A DNA stretch of 64,000 bases from positions 13,279,001 through 13,343,000 of the forward strand of contig NW_024881313.1 of the NCBI RefSeq assembly GCF_018691265.1. Reading direction: 5' to 3'. The position numbers and the translations under genes were made by a program. The notes under the pieces are model-generated. The model worked only from the letters and a program-made list of their open reading frames with translations, was not told the DNA's origin and made no database searches. Shown piece by piece: positions 45,201-60,619 of this stretch (position 1 is the stretch's first letter; each line of letters starts with the position of its first letter). This stretch comes from Tyto alba. Lineage: Eukaryota > Chordata > Aves > Strigiformes > Tytonidae.

Positions 45201-48200
45201 CTTAAATTTCCCCATACATTAGGCACCTCACTCAAATCTGTCAACTCCACTCCCAGAGCCAGTCTGATTTCATATCTGAGCCTGACTAGATGTGAAAAGC
45301 TAGGTATAAAAGATTTGACCAAGGTCATGTAGAAGTCTGGGATGGAGTGAGGGATTGAAATTCTTTCCCTCAAAAGGCTCGTTCCCTTCTAGTGCACCTG
45401 GAATGGCCCTGAGGACCAAAGCACTAGCTATTCATATAATGAATAACCCTTCCACTAAAAATTGCTCCAGGCACATTCGGCAGCAGGAGCAAGGATAAGT
45501 GGGAGGACTAAGCTAGCTGATAACACTTGGTAAACTATTAACCAGCCCACACATGGGCTTGAAAGGTTTGTATGTGTATATATTAATCTTTTCTGTAAAC
45601 ATAAAGGACAATGATGGACTCGGTGGCTTAAACTGCCAGTGTTAATAGATTGCTGACCCAACACAATTACTACTGCAAAACTCCCACAGGTATCTGTCCT
45701 TTCTGCTGAGAAGGACGTCCTAGTTGGGTCCTCACATAAGACAAAATCAGTTATGCAGGGGAAGAAAAAAAAAAAAAAAACCACACACAAACCCAAAATA
45801 AGGGAGTGTTTCTGAATATACACATGTATATAATTGGTGTTTGGTTCACACTGAAAATTAAAAAAAAAAATCACAGAAAAGGTCTTCATGACACCTAATA
45901 CAGAAGATCATCTTGAAGAGTGTGGGACTTGTCCTCACTCGAATCCAGTAACTCCAGCACAGAGAATGCATGGAGGCTGCAGTTTGTTGACAATGGTTGC
46001 AATAGGAGCTTCATGGTTCTGCTCAGTGGCCCTAGGTTGAAAAGCAGATTTGTCCTATGCAGACCAACCATATTCCATCCTCCTAAAGCCCAAATACTCA
46101 GGCTATAAAAGCAGAGCAGCTCTCAGTGAGGGTGTATAAGTATCAAGGATCAAAGTCCCTGAATATACATGAGTATTTATGCATCTGCATTTGAGTACAT
46201 GTCCTGTGTGTCCTGGAAACACCAAGATCCCAGCAAAACTATCACATCCCAATCCAGTTTCTCTGGGCATTCTGTTTTATTGGTTGCATAATATTGTTGG
46301 TGGCTGTGAAAAAGGTCTCTGTTCCACCACAGAAGTACATACATATCAACTCTGGGAAATGTCGCTCCTCTTTATATCAAAGCATCTGGCCTTCTTTTGC
46401 AATAAAAGGTGCAGTATAAGGCAAGATATGACAATCTGAGCAATAAAATTAGAAATCCTAATCTCTCCACGTTGTGCACAGAAAGAAGTTCATTGAGGCA
46501 TTGGTTTACTGTAGTATGTTATCAAATTGCGATAATGCAGATAAAAAGGTAATGGAAATGGCAAAGTTATTAAACTAATTGTATCTGCAAGAATATTAAT
46601 TTAATTTATCTCACTTGATTATTATTGCCATCAAGCTCAAATGCAAATCCTGAAGTGTGAGCTAAATAGATGGCTGAATTTAGTTAGGGGGAGGGGAAAT
46701 AAAGGATTATAATTATAAATGCCACTTCCTTACACAAATTTGGAAAATAAAACCTTTATTCTAAGTGATTTTTCAATATCCTTCTTGTTTGCCAGTATTC
46801 TTGTTAGGAATTTTAAAATCTCCCCCTTTAAAGAAACCCATAAAGACAACTAGTGTATACAATTTTGCTTTACTGGACATGAATATGTTTGCCTGATATT
46901 AAAATTTAATTCTCTGGTGTTTCAGTAGATGCTCAGAAGCATATTGAAATCAGAAGTCCTAGTGACCTCAAAGAGAAATGTGAATGGTTCTTCTTCTGCC
47001 TACAAATAAACAATATGCTCTAATTAGTTTTAAAATTTGTACTAGGTTATTGTGGTGCGAGCACACCCCGAAAAGAATTAAAATGTGAAATATATGGTTT
47101 CTTTTTATGTTTCCATTTCAGTGTATGGGAATCTTTCTTTACATATCACCTTTCTTCAGTTAGGTTTCTTATACTTTATGTATTTAAAAGCCTATATCCA
47201 AGGGATAGCACAATAAACCAGTGTGTTCTGATAGATTAAAAGTGAAATTTGGTCTTCTTTTAAAGAAATGGCAAAATTCCAAGGTGTAACCTAAGGTATA
47301 AATACTGGCATCAGAGATTATTATCCTCATCCTGACTGAGGATATATTTATAATATATACTACAGTTTCAAGTCACTTGCTGAGGGTAATTTAATCTTAG
47401 AAAGACCATTTTAATAGACTGACTGTGGCACTTCTGGTACCCAAGTAGGCATGTTCAGAGCACTGTGCTCTGGCAATATAAGCAGAGACCTGCAGCAGAA
47501 CCTTCAGTCATCTACTTAATCTCCCTACACTTTAGTTTTCTTGTTGACAGAGTGGAAGACAGGTTGGAAGTCAGAACTGGGGCATAAGATATGAGGTATA
47601 ATTAACCTTTGTAAAGTATTATGAAAATCTTAAATGAAAAGAACTAAGTTACAAACCCACACAGCAAGAAACAAAGCTCAAACTTCATTCTGTGAATTAA
47701 CTCTCCTAGACCACTTTTACCTTTGCCTCTTTTTATTCCTTGTCCTTATCACTTCTCATCCCTGGAAAAGTATTTACAGAAATTAGAGTATCATAGGCAC
47801 AGTCCACTGATATATTTCTTCATACTGGACTGAAATAAATTCAAATACTCTTGTTTTTATTGGGAGTCTCTAAGTGGAAAACACCTGCCATCACCACCCC
47901 AACACCTTCAAAAAGAAACTGTAGTCATCCCTAGAACCCAATTAAACAACAGAAAAAAACAACAGTATAGATGATTTCCTATGGATTTGGGTCCTACAAC
48001 GGGGTTCTCTAGTATCTTTTTGGGTACCAGGACTATGTTCACACTGCAGCCCTTCCTTGGGCCAATAGGAAGACATTTCTTTCTGTCTCCAGCAAGCTAC
48101 ATATTTCATAAAGTGTTTGGAAATTTATCTTTGAGATTACTGTTTTCCTCTCAGACTTGTTAGAATAGGCCAAGAAATTCAGTGGTTATAAGGAGATGAG

Positions 48201-51200
48201 AGAAGGGAACAGTGAAGCACACACGTATCCATACACACACTAATCCAGCAGTGATTTCATTAGCCTCCTTTCTTTAGAAAACTGAGCTGAACCTTTTTGA
48301 AATAACTTCAAATAATATAAGAAAAAGAATAAACATTCAGAATTGTAGGAAGGTTGATTCCCTTCTGATAAAAATCAGACTATAATATATTAGGTCAAGT
48401 CTTAGAACCTCAGTCCTGCAAAACATTCAACATTCATTCTTAAGGTAATATGCTGAAGATGGACTACATGCTTAAAAGTCCTGTTAAATTGCAGTCATAC
48501 TTTGTGCTGAAAGTTAGAATTCAGATCTTATGAATTTAAAATAATAGCTAAGCCAAGGGTAGCCAAGGTTTATTATTATAGCTGTGTGCAGCATGGTAAT
48601 CAAACCTGTGGAAATGTCTGCAACTGTACCCACAATACCCCTTCTGAAGTGCTTCCTTCACTAAGCTGAGCTCTTGAACTAAGTGGATTGTTGACTACCA
48701 TGCAATACACACAGTAAAAAACAGAGAATTGAAAGCAAAATATCATTTTGGCTGCCATATCCCTAAGTTAATGATCTTTGTAGGAGCACATGTTGAGTTT
48801 TAGTATTAAAATGAAGGGTTTCATATTACAAATTATAGGGAGACTCATGTGAACAAAGTGGCAGATATAGACAATCAAAGTGTCCATTGAGGCATGGAGC
48901 TGCAATACAAAAGCAATCATTGCAGAAAGCAAGGCAGTGACAATACAATTTTAAATCCATTTGACAGGCAAACTATATCTGTTGAAACTTCTCAGGGTGA
49001 ATGAGTATAAAACTCATTATCAGTATTGCAGCATGTCCCATGACACCACTTTATTTATTCAGATGAAGATTTGAAAATGTGAGTAAATACAGCATCCCTG
49101 CACTCTAAAAATTCTTTGCAGGTAAATCCTTTGCCTATATTTGTTCTTTGCGCACTTTTCATGAGTCTCTCATGCAATCTCTCTGCCCACTGTAGGAAAA
49201 CAAGCTTTATAGAAAGTACAGGGCATATACCTATGAAGTGTATTTACCATGTGGAGTGGTCAGTGAACACATTCAGGGTCTTAATGATACTGGAAAGTAC
49301 TGAATCCCTAATCTTGGCTTTTATCATTTAATGTTCTTGGTTGAGTATCTCAGATGTTTGTGAAGCCTCACAGACTGCTCAGTCATGCCTTTAAATGGTG
49401 AGAGGTATTTGGCTGGCAGAGTCCATTCAGTCACACTGTGTGGCAACATACTTTGCATCTTGACACAAATGTTTGGTTTTTACTAAGTACTTTGCACATA
49501 CCCATTTTCCCCCAGGGACTATGGATCCCAAGCATTCTGCAGCCCATTTCAAACCATATCACTGGCCAGCACCTTGAATCCTACTGTAGAAGGCTCTGTT
49601 CTCTCATTTGAATACAAAGAAGTATCATAAATTATCATTCCTGAAATATTTCAAATGAACACGACCAATAACATTTGTACATCTTTCAAGATGGCAAAAC
49701 TTTTAAAGATCATGGTGTCAGTGATTATCAGTGATTTGGACTGTGATTTTTTTACACTAAATCCAGAACTACCCCTGATTTGATAGTGTTTGAAGCCTGA
49801 ACAATCTCTTAGCACTGGTATGTGGGGATCTGTGATTTCCAGTGAGCTTTGAATCAGACTCACATACAGTAATTCCTATTGTTTGCTTTGCTTCATAGTG
49901 AAAAGCCAGTGAAGATTCAGACTATGCTTTTACTTTCTTTTTTTTTTTCCTCATCCTTGCTATAATCTCTGTAATTGTGATAATAGCAATCTGAACTACC
50001 TTGCCCTTTTCCTTGTTGAGTAATTTGATTTGAAAGCAACTCCTATTCTCAAGTACAGTAACCTTAGGGAAGATGTGAAACAGAGAGGTCATTCGAAATA
50101 CAGAGACTATCAAAAAGGTTTAAATAACCGAATCATTAAGATTCTATAACCTCCTCTCCATGACAAAGATGATAATGAGAAGAGGAAATAGCATACTATG
50201 CAATGTATTCATTGGGAAAATTACTGTAATGAAGCTTAAGCACAGGAAATAATACAAATGTAGCCTATTCTCATTATATTCTAAAGATTGACATTTCTCT
50301 ATCCCTTTCTTCCTGTCATTGGTACTCTTATATGAAAATCAAACCATGCTTTTATCTTAAAAGTCACATTTTGCTGAACATACAGAAAATACAAATGTAT
50401 CGCAGAAAATTGTAAGACCAGATATGTAGTCAAATGGTCAGAGTATTTCTTTACTGTTCATACAAACAGGGAAACAAATCTCATGCTTAAATCTAAATGA
50501 AGTATTTATCAATCATTACAACTATATTAAGATTTATAAGGTAAAGAACAGCCTTTAGAAATATTCAAAATAAGATTACGTGCAACCATGAACCAGTTGT
50601 ATCCTGCCAAGAACCAAAGTGAAATCACAAGTTCTCCTTAGGAGACTTCCATGCAGATGATTACTCCAGTCATCCACAATATTCACAGACCTGCCATCTG
50701 CAGTGCAAAATGAGTAAGATGGGACTGGTACTTCCATTGCTCGCTCTCCCTGTTGGCCTTAATCTAAACTTTTTAAATCTCCTATGATCACAAGCACAGA
50801 AAGGAGTCAGATGTAATGGAGCCCAGTGCTCCTTACCTCATAAAATCTGATGTGAACTCAATGCAATGAGCACATTGTGCATAAATTCTTAATAATCTTC
50901 ATCTGAAAATCAACTGAATGAACTACACTTTATCACGGGATTCCTTGTGCAGAGGCACTAATGGACTGGAAGAAGATGTTACTTCTTATTCTTTAGACTC
51001 ACCTTTAATGATGTGACACTTGACAGGTGAGGAATTCTATTCCCATTTGGCTTGCTTTCTTTGAGAAAAATTTCAGCACTCAGTGCCTGGTGCCTCCTTC
51101 ATCAATAACCAGTCTTATGGTTCTAGTGCTACATCTTCACTTGACATAACACCAAATGAAAGTGTTCTCCTGTATATCCTGTTCTGTTTCACATAGCTTT

Positions 51201-54200
51201 GGAACTGTCGGCTGGAATAGGAAAAGACGTTCTGATTTCATTAGTTGACAGAACTGTTATGCAGAGAAAGCCAACCAGTGACAACCGAAAAACAGAACAT
51301 TACAGAAAACCTGTATGTTAACACCAGAGTCCAAGGCCAGATCACTAGATAAGATTCAAACCTCACCCTTCACTGGCCCCAGCTGTCACCAGTTATCAGA
51401 CATAAACAATTCCTAAAAATATTATTTTCTTCACCAATTCATAGTAAGTGCTCCTATACAAGGATAGTTCAGTGGCTGTCAAGCACAGATCACACTTGAA
51501 TACATTCTAGAAAGAGAGGGGCAAAATGAGTGCAACTCAGCATGCATCTTCTTTCTGGAGACCAAGCTATAGGTGAACTTGGGAATCACTACACAGGCAA
51601 TCTGGGGTACTTAATGAACCAGTCACACACCTGAGACTTGTAATCCTTCATACAGCCTGATCTTCCAGCCACCTCCACGTGTCAGCTCTCTCAACCATTG
51701 CACTCTTCCAAGCACGGACCTGGTAGAAGAAGACAAGAGTGCAAGTTAGGTGAAAAGACCTGGATGCTGTTCATGGCTTCAGCTGTTCTTTTCTTCTATC
51801 CCAGAGATGAAGTCTGCTCCCAGTGAAGGGGGTGAAAAGGGAATGAAGCATACAAGGAAAACTTTAAGAAATGCTAGTAGAGTATACAGAGGACACACAA
51901 TAAAACATTTTCCTAGTGTAAAGCCTTGTGTTATATTGGAATACTGGTTTTGTCCCCATTTGAATTCATGGCCACCACTGTATACATGCATCTGTCCTTA
52001 GAAGGTGCAGATGTCACCTTATAGGTACATCTAAGGATCTAGGGAGTTGGGGCAAGGGCTGGGGACTTGTCATGGACATTCTTCCTACCAAAGTCACCCA
52101 TTTTGATCTGAGTGACATAAAAGGGCTCTGTGACTCCAATAAAACATGGAGAGTTTGCTGAAGATCTCACTTATATTAATTTCTCATTTCCTAAAACTTC
52201 AGTATAGCAAATTTCAGGGCAAGCTTGTCTAGAGAAGAATTTTAATGTGTACAGAAACTTCTTTCCAACACTTCACATGATATTACTAGGCACGTGACAA
52301 ACTCTGGATGGAGCATTTATGACACCTGACATCTAGAGCATTCACATGCCTTTTCAATGACAGCTGCTGAGAAGAAATAGCATCCTCCAGCTGCACAACT
52401 TTATCCTTCCCTCACTTGTGAATTGAGATGTTTGGCTTTAAAGTGGCACTCTGTACTGTACTCTTAAAACTGCAATTGTCACTTGATGAAAGGAAGCAAA
52501 ATGCTCCATCAGTGACATCTGACAGCAAATAAAAATCTCCTTCCTAAGGGCATAATGGGCAGGATGCAGCCATATCATTCTTTCCTCTTACTAAATCACA
52601 CTATCAGTGGGATTAACTATCAGACAGTAGACACATGGACTCCACAAAAATATACAAAACAGAAGCAGGGTACAAAAGGCAAGTACACGCTCCTCCTCAG
52701 AACTGAGCACCGTGACATTCCATGAATAAATCAATGTGATTACTCCTCCAAAGAAAGCCCAAGGAAAACAGCTGTCACTAATGCAAGGCCAGGTACCCTA
52801 TCACCTTAAGCGTGGCCTTCACACTGGTGTGAAACCATGGGGGAGGAAAGAAACAGTAGTTCCTCACTATGAGCGTTCACTTGCAGGATAAATTTTAAAG
52901 AACAATACAAGCATATGCACAATAATTGCCAGATAGTTAAACAAGGATGAAAAGCATGACCGGATGAATAAAAAGTCTGAGTTTGTTCATTCTTTCCTCC
53001 CACAGCTGCTGTCTGGCCACAATCTCCTTCTCAAGTCTAATTAGCTGGCCAAATTAAGCCCTCATGTTACTCTGTTCAGTGGAGTTTGCATGTGGCATAC
53101 ATTTGCACTAATGTGCTATGGTAGAGATTTTCTTAAGTAACTCTGCTAGTATTCAGATATTGAGGAATCTGATTTCAAAAAGGGCTGAGTGTCCTGACAC
53201 TCAGATAGTTTCTCTGTATAAGGACTAAGATGTCAAAGACAATCCAGAGTAAATTGTTGCAGCTCTAGACCGAGTAGATCCACTGTATGTCCCCGTATCA
53301 GACCTACCAGGCACATATTCCCTACAGCATCTTCAATGACACTAGACACCAATGGCTAGGAACCTGAAATGTGTCCCGTAAGTCAAACAAAGAGATTTTT
53401 GGCTTTTATGTATGCTGTATCCAGACACAATGACCCTGAGTTATTTCTCACATTTCTTCAGCCTAATATACAGAAAATAATGCTGTTAGTAAAAATCAGA
53501 TTAAATATTGATAATAGCTTTTTGTTACATTTTAATCTTTCCTTTATTTACTCCTATGATACTATTTTCAAATTACAGCTCAATTCCAAAGGAACCACAT
53601 GGGACTAGCAAAAAGATGCCCTCTTGAATACAAACATCTGCAAGGCCAAGGACAGAACTCCCTTCTACCCTTGGGTCAAAGAGGAGCAGCTTAGTTGGGA
53701 GATTCCCACTATAAAAAGAACCTCTCTCAAAGACTATTCCAGTCCCTGCTACATCCTCCCTAGAGAAAGGTTGACCATATCTCCTCTTCAGCATAAGCAC
53801 AAAAACATGGGAGTCAGCAGAATCCTTCTACTTTTATCTATCCTCACTTAGGAAGATAGGAGGAAGGGGTTTTCACTGTGAAAAGCTCCCTTTCCTTTAT
53901 TTGGTGATACAGCTTGGACCACTATGACACAATGCCTCTGTTTCTCTTTTGCAGAAGGAAAGCCAAATTCTGTGCTTCATGGGATAAGAGATGAGTGGAT
54001 TTGGGCTTTCCGAGGTAGATGTCTAGTGCAGACCTGAAACTAGAAGTGTCTTGCATAAGGACCTACATGCAAGGCGAGGAAAAAGAGCACACACACCAGT
54101 GCACTTATCTCTGACTGCACAGCAAGCCCAGACCATGGTGCTCTACTCAAAAGCACCATGAAAATTACCTTAACTGACCCTAGTTTATTCATAGAGCATT

Positions 54201-57200
54201 TTATTCTAGAATGTGCTTTCTGTGAATCCCCTTGGCAACTAGCTAACAGCCAGCAAAATATTCCCTGGCAAACGTCCATTAAACTTCACATAACGTCCCT
54301 ACACCAAAGCGGCTTTATCTCTATTTTGTAGCTTCATTTTTTTTAAGCATCCTGCAGTACCAGATAAGCTTTTTAAAAAGCTGTTCATTATTTGATGTAT
54401 CCTTTGTTCAGAAAAAATAACAACAAATAAATTTGGGGGAAAAAACCCAGACACCACTTTGGTATTTTCAGTGGTGCTATTCATCAGACAAAGAAAAAAT
54501 ACATTTTTAACATTCTTGCCCAGAATATTAAAGTCCTGGGTTTTGCCAGAGAGATGATTTGGGTATAGAAAGCTTCATTATCAAAGGTCTCGTCAGTTCT
54601 TCTTGTCTGTATCCTCCCCAACAGCATCCTGGATGTCACAATCACTTTCTGGGAAAGCAATTCTGATCTTCCACAGAAAGCTATTAAAAGTAACCTGGAT
54701 CTTACAGATATAGCACTTTAACCTGAGAATTTTAAAAAGCCAGCAGCCCTTCTTAATTACTTAATGAAGATTTAGCACAGGGTATTAGCTCCTGGGCAGA
54801 GCTGTAAGTCAAGTATATGTCACATAATTTGTTACTATAGGATGAACATTAATGTCTGTTGCCACCTTAGGAGACAGGCTCGACCCGGGCAATACTTTGC
54901 TAATAGTTTGCAGGGTGGGAGGATTTTGAATTTCCATCATTTTTAATGATTCATTTGTGTTTTAATGGTGATCCAGGTTCACTTCACATCCTTGGGCCAT
55001 TGGAGACATTTTACCCCCCTCTTGAGTTAATCCTGTGTTCATTCCCCAAAATGAATATTCATACCATTCAAATGCAATTTTTAATTAACAGCACCAGCAG
55101 CATTATCATTATTGCACCTGAAAGATTCAAAGCCAGATCATAGAAATGTTGCCACAATAGAATTCACTAAATTCTGCTCACATTCCCTTCTAAGGCTGAT
55201 CACCTTTAAAGTAATGAGAATAAACTGTGGGATAATATAAACCAGATCTAATTAAGATAATGAACTGGAGATTATGAACATTGCTACTCTGTGTCTGAGG
55301 AATTTTAATATATTAGTCTAACAGAAGGTTAAGGATTTACAAAAGGAAAGATATAGAAATATACAATGTCGTTTTTTTGGACAAAGCCTGAGATTCAGCA
55401 CCTAAAGTATATAAATAAAAGGGATAAAATTAAATAAAAGAGCACATTTCAGGAAAAACACATCATAATTTCTTTTAATTAATTTACTTAATACTTGCAT
55501 AGAACACAGGATGAGAGAATTCTCCCTACAAAGTGGGGAATAAAAAGAAAGCAGGCAGGGAAACATTATGACAAGCTGAGGGGCACTTATAAGGCTACAC
55601 TGTGGAGAGTTTTATCCTAGCTTCCATCTGATATGGCTATTATGGCCTTGGATGAATTTTTCTTGAGGGAGCAGCCTAATTAACTTGCCAGCAGCAGCAA
55701 GGAAAGGAAAGGGAGGGAGGGAGGCAGAGAGGAAGGGGGTAAATGAGCTGTTTGGTAAAACAGAGTCGATATCAATAAGACCTACTGTTCAGCTTCTGTG
55801 AAGCTTCACCTTCCAAAACAAGGCAGGAGAGACACAAATGTTTGAGGGTGAAACTAGAACTCAACAATTTTCTGCAATCAATAGCGGATTGTCAGAAATT
55901 GTCCTTCTCACATTTGCAGAGGTACTTTCTTCAAAGCAAGTGCTTGGGAACTGCTGCCTTGGAACGGTACCCCCAGATAATTCACTGTAATTATTCTGCT
56001 GCGGATAAAGTTTCACTCCAGAAAGAATCATTATTATCCTTCTAGAATAGAAACATCCGTTTACTAGCATATTTGTTAAGGAGTAAGTAAAATTAGGCCA
56101 GGCTGTGTTGGCTCAGCGCTGTGCACCGCATGCATACCAGCCTCCTCTGGCGAGAGGGGACACTGGGAAAACTGAAGTCTTGAGGGGTAAGTTAACACCG
56201 AGGCATGACTGCAGCTCAGGTAGGCATAACCTGCCCATCACTGGCAATGACAACAGCACGTCTGTGGTGGCACAGATTCTCTCAGACTGCACTGCCTTGC
56301 CTAATACTGTAGGTAAGTGCTGAGCTGTGAAGCCTCAGCTGCAGGAGAGGGACTGTTCCTCATACCTGAGCTAGCTAGTGTAACGCCCCGGCCCCTGCGA
56401 GCCAGGAGTCTTCCTGGTGTGAAGAGTGACACAGCTCCTGGAGATCATCTGCTTTGTGTTTCATGTTGTTACTGTAGACTAACAGGTCCTCTGATGTGCC
56501 CCAGTACCTGTGGAAGTATAAACACGTCAAAATGTCCATGGTATTATTCTGACTCATTACAGACTCCTTCACAGAGCTCAGCTAGCATTGCTAGGGGCGA
56601 CGGGGGGCAGCGGACCCTGCACCCAGGGGAGTGCACAGTCTGTAACGGTGGCTGGTCACTGGACGTGACGGGGGAAGCAGTTGGCAACAGGCAGCCCAAA
56701 ATGCCATTTCATGTTGTGTTGCCATAGCAATACAATATAAAGATAATGGAATCAAATTTTGCCTGATTAAAGACAAGATTTAGCTTAGAAAATACCCTTT
56801 GACAGAAAGAAGTATCTGAGAATCAAATGACAGTAATCTCATCCTGGTTCATTTCTTTTGCTCCAAACAGGATGCCATGTACAATACGTAATGGACCCCA
56901 AGTTCATTTCCAAAAGAACAGTTCTCACTGTTGCTTCCTGTCCAATTTTCATCTTGTTCCAGACACAGAGGTTGTATTATAGATAAGACTAATTGTCATT
57001 GGCTTCACTGAAATAGCAGCACTATTTCTCTGTATCTAGGAGCACTCACTTTCCCTGGAAAAATAGCCATCTTTGGATCTGGAGACAGAGAAATTCTTTT
57101 TTTTTTTTTTTGAGCTTTCCTTCAGATTATCCTACTAAAATAAAGCAAACAAACAACTGCTTTTTCTCCCTAGAGCAGCAAAGAGATAGTATCCATAACA

Positions 57201-60200
57201 TTCTCTACAAAGAGTAAAGCCTGTCTGTGAAGTAGGCAGGTATTTCCTGGAGGCTTGTTCAATGCTTGGGGTAAGCAAGAAATTAAGGACATAACCAGTC
57301 TCACTGCTTATACTCTGAACACAAAGCACATTGCTTTTACCCTCACTTCTCTCTTATTAGCACAGTATTAAAAATAATTCCAAAGGAAAACGTTTGGCTG
57401 CGCACACTCGTCCCTCCGAGGAGAGGGTGAGAAAACATACACCAGCTGTTTCTAGTGTTGCTCTGTGCTCTACTGCATGTCACTCTGGTGCTTTGGTCAT
57501 GAGCTCAATACAAAACCCCAAATGAATAAACTGGAAACCAAGACTGTCCTAATATCACTGAGAAAAGCCTGAAAAAATCAGAACGATAGCACTGAAGCAA
57601 TTGCTTATAGGTCTGCCAGCTGTGTACTACACACCAGCTCACCAGGAGGGGACAAATTAAATGAGGACTAATCTTCACTCCTTGAATTTTAAAATAGACT
57701 CTTAGGGCATGTCTTGAAAAAAAATCAATTGACTTCAGGATTGAGTAAGCCTGATCTTTTAGAAAAATCTAGTTTATCGGAATGACTTGTATTGACCAAA
57801 TTGACAATGCACTGTGATAAACTGTTAATACTGCCCTGATTCATACCCATTTAATATGGGCATTAAACACAAGACACTTCCATTGTGATTATGGGGGGTT
57901 GAAACAATATGGTGTTTGGACAACAAGCAAGGCAGACAGTCAGTGAGAAGACAAGGTACCTCTTGGTAAACACTTGGGTGACGGGAGTACACTACTCCTA
58001 GGAGGACTGTCTCAGCCTGCCAGTGAGCCCACAAATTGTCCTACATGAACACAGGAGATAAAGCAATTCTGAATACACAGAAAGTTAGTATCTCTTTACC
58101 AGGAAAAGGCAGCTAGAAATATGTAGGTATGTTTAAGCAGATTTTGGCTGGTGGGGGTTGAAGAAGGTAGGTCTGTCTGCTTTTAGGAAAAGGAAACATT
58201 ATTTTGGGAAGACTACGTGACTTGTTTTAAAACCTTTTTCTCTAACTGCTGTATTCTTATTGCTACCTTGGATTAGAAGTGATCTAGTCACTAAACTCAG
58301 TCTAGTCACTGTCCACTGGAGACAAGGACTTAGTCAAAGTGCAGGAGGATCACATGATTTTATCCTGAGTTAAAGGCACAAAAGCTAAAACATGAAATCT
58401 GAGAAAGGAGAGAGAACATGGGTAAAGTTGGCCTTCTATAATGTTACAGGCTAGTGAAAAATCTTAGTGAGGAAAGATGTTAAATAATCTTATTTTTCTA
58501 TATGATAATTCTGACAATTTTTCAGACAGGTAATATAATTACAGTTCTATCATTTTTGGTGTAGTTCACAATCAACATGGAGAGATGAGACAGCACTTGT
58601 CATCTCTGATTTGCAGAGCTGAAGTATTTTTACCAGTATTTACAAATTCTCCCATTTTGTTGAGGGTTAGGATTAAAAAAAAAAAAAAATTAAAAATCCA
58701 AAGTGGTCTTAGTTCACATAGATACTACCTTACTTCTTGAATTTTTCCTCCATCCTCAGGGAAGACAGAGAATTCCTTCATAGATGGAGAACCAAGACCT
58801 ATCTGCAGTGTCACTTAAGAAAATTATTTCTCCTGATTGAACTGGAAATGAATGAAATTATTTGTTGGAGATCACAATCTCAACTCCAAAATTATTGTGT
58901 TACCAATTATTTCTCTTTTGCTGTCAGTGTTTATTGTCTTTTTGACATCATTGGATTTCAAGGATACTTTAGTTTTTAAATATTTTCCTTTCCCAATGTA
59001 TAAATCAATAGTTCCAAATACTCTTTTACCCTCCATTATCTTTCCAACTCTTGTTGCTCTCAAGATAATATTTCTATTCCATGCATATGCATTGAGATGA
59101 AAAGATCAAGAGATATGAGCTCATTCAAATCTCATCATCTGTCTTATATCCAATGTACCGTACATTAATGGAGCATTAAAGTTTTTGAGTTAAATCAAGG
59201 TAAAAAAATCAGTTATGATGATAAAGGCTGTTATAATCCAGCAATCACAATTTTAGCTGCTGCATGAATACATGAGTAGGACATATGATTTGAATAACAA
59301 TGGGAATATTGACAAATATTGAGTAACTGTAAAAGTGCAACATTTAATACGGTAACTGTATCATTGTCAAAAAAGTGAAGGGGAACAGACATGTCACCAG
59401 GTCAAGGACAAATCCTGATTTTCTCACTACCTTTAATTATTATTATTGATCTTTAATTAGTTCTCATACAAGCAAAATCCAGGTGTTGAAGTGTACCACT
59501 TTACAAAAGTTTTAAAGTCCATTAGTATTGTGGTGTTCTGTTTAAAGTAAACCAACTTAAGGAACACTCATTTGGTAAAAAGACCAAAAAGTATCCCAAC
59601 GAGAAGAAGCTGAAAGCTACACAACTCTCTTATCACTCCTTTAACTCAGCAGCTGCCATCACAACCTGCAACAAAATTACCAGGATGATGAGATGAAACT
59701 CCAGTTTAGCACAGGGAGCATGGGGAAGGAAGCGTTACCACCCTGTGAAGAGTGGAGAGCTCTTAAGGAAAAGTTTTCAAAAGTCTGGGCTTACATTGCC
59801 ACTGTGGTGACACTTCTGGAAGGTGTCCTCACAACCAGAAGTCACCATAGCAAAAATGAGTCATTTGTTGGCCCCCTGATCCTTCCCCTCCCGAGAAATG
59901 ACCTAATACAAAGTCAGGTGTTGTGGTTTTGAATTATTTGTCCTAATTATTTACTCTCCAGTACTCAGAAAAAATTGGACTCCTCTCTGCTAGGACCAAT
60001 GCATGGAATAAAGTCCAAACCCAGCCCAAAATCCAAACCCAATCAAAAAAGCTTATAATTTAGGGACAAGTCTCAGTCATTTTATACCTGGAACTTGGAG
60101 GGATTAAACAGAAAAGCCTCATCTTCACTCTTATCCATGCAAAAGCAATGTGGAGGCCTACAGGGGCCCTAAAAATCCCTCACATCAGGTATGGTTTCTT

Positions 60201-60619
60201 TAGAAGAGGCACTATGAAAGAACACAATAAGCTTTGTTCCTAATATCTTTTCGAGGTCTTGTGTAAGGAGCATGTTAGAGTTTGGAGCAGGGACAAGAGG
60301 AACAGCATTACAGCTATTTCAGCCATGACATTTCTATTTCATGCAATCCTATTTCACATCCCCATAGGACACTGCAGAGGAACCACAGTTTGAACTGAGC
60401 AGATTATGCTAGAGCTTTCATCAGACCCCAGGACAATCCAAGGTTAAAGGAGCACAAAAGTATCTTGAAGCTACTTTAGCCTATCTTTCTTCTGGGTCAT
60501 GATTTCTATGCTTTTACTCTAGAGACAGGACACAGAATTTCACTCTGATTTGCTCAAAGTTGTCAGTTCCAGAACTGATTTCAGATGTCCTGAGTTCCAT
60601 CTGCCTGCTTTACACTTAA
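42255..60619. other. Gene-poor 5' flank, distal part
   Basis: About 18 kb with no exon, RNA gene or clear transposon. A runs occur near 44405-44421, 45765-45781 and 58677-58689, and a T run near 57098-57111. A GC-richer patch with some CpG lies at about 56100-56700 without a recognisable promoter or coding signal. Repeat-free, TAAT/CAAT-rich stretches at about 46500-46900 and 54750-55300 look like possible conserved noncoding elements, by appearance only. Confidence 0.5.

Noticed and set aside
59930..60010. TGTTGTGGTTTTG resembling the end of the solo LTR family
   Set aside because: Similarity stops after about a dozen bases; no other LTR landmarks or duplication were found.
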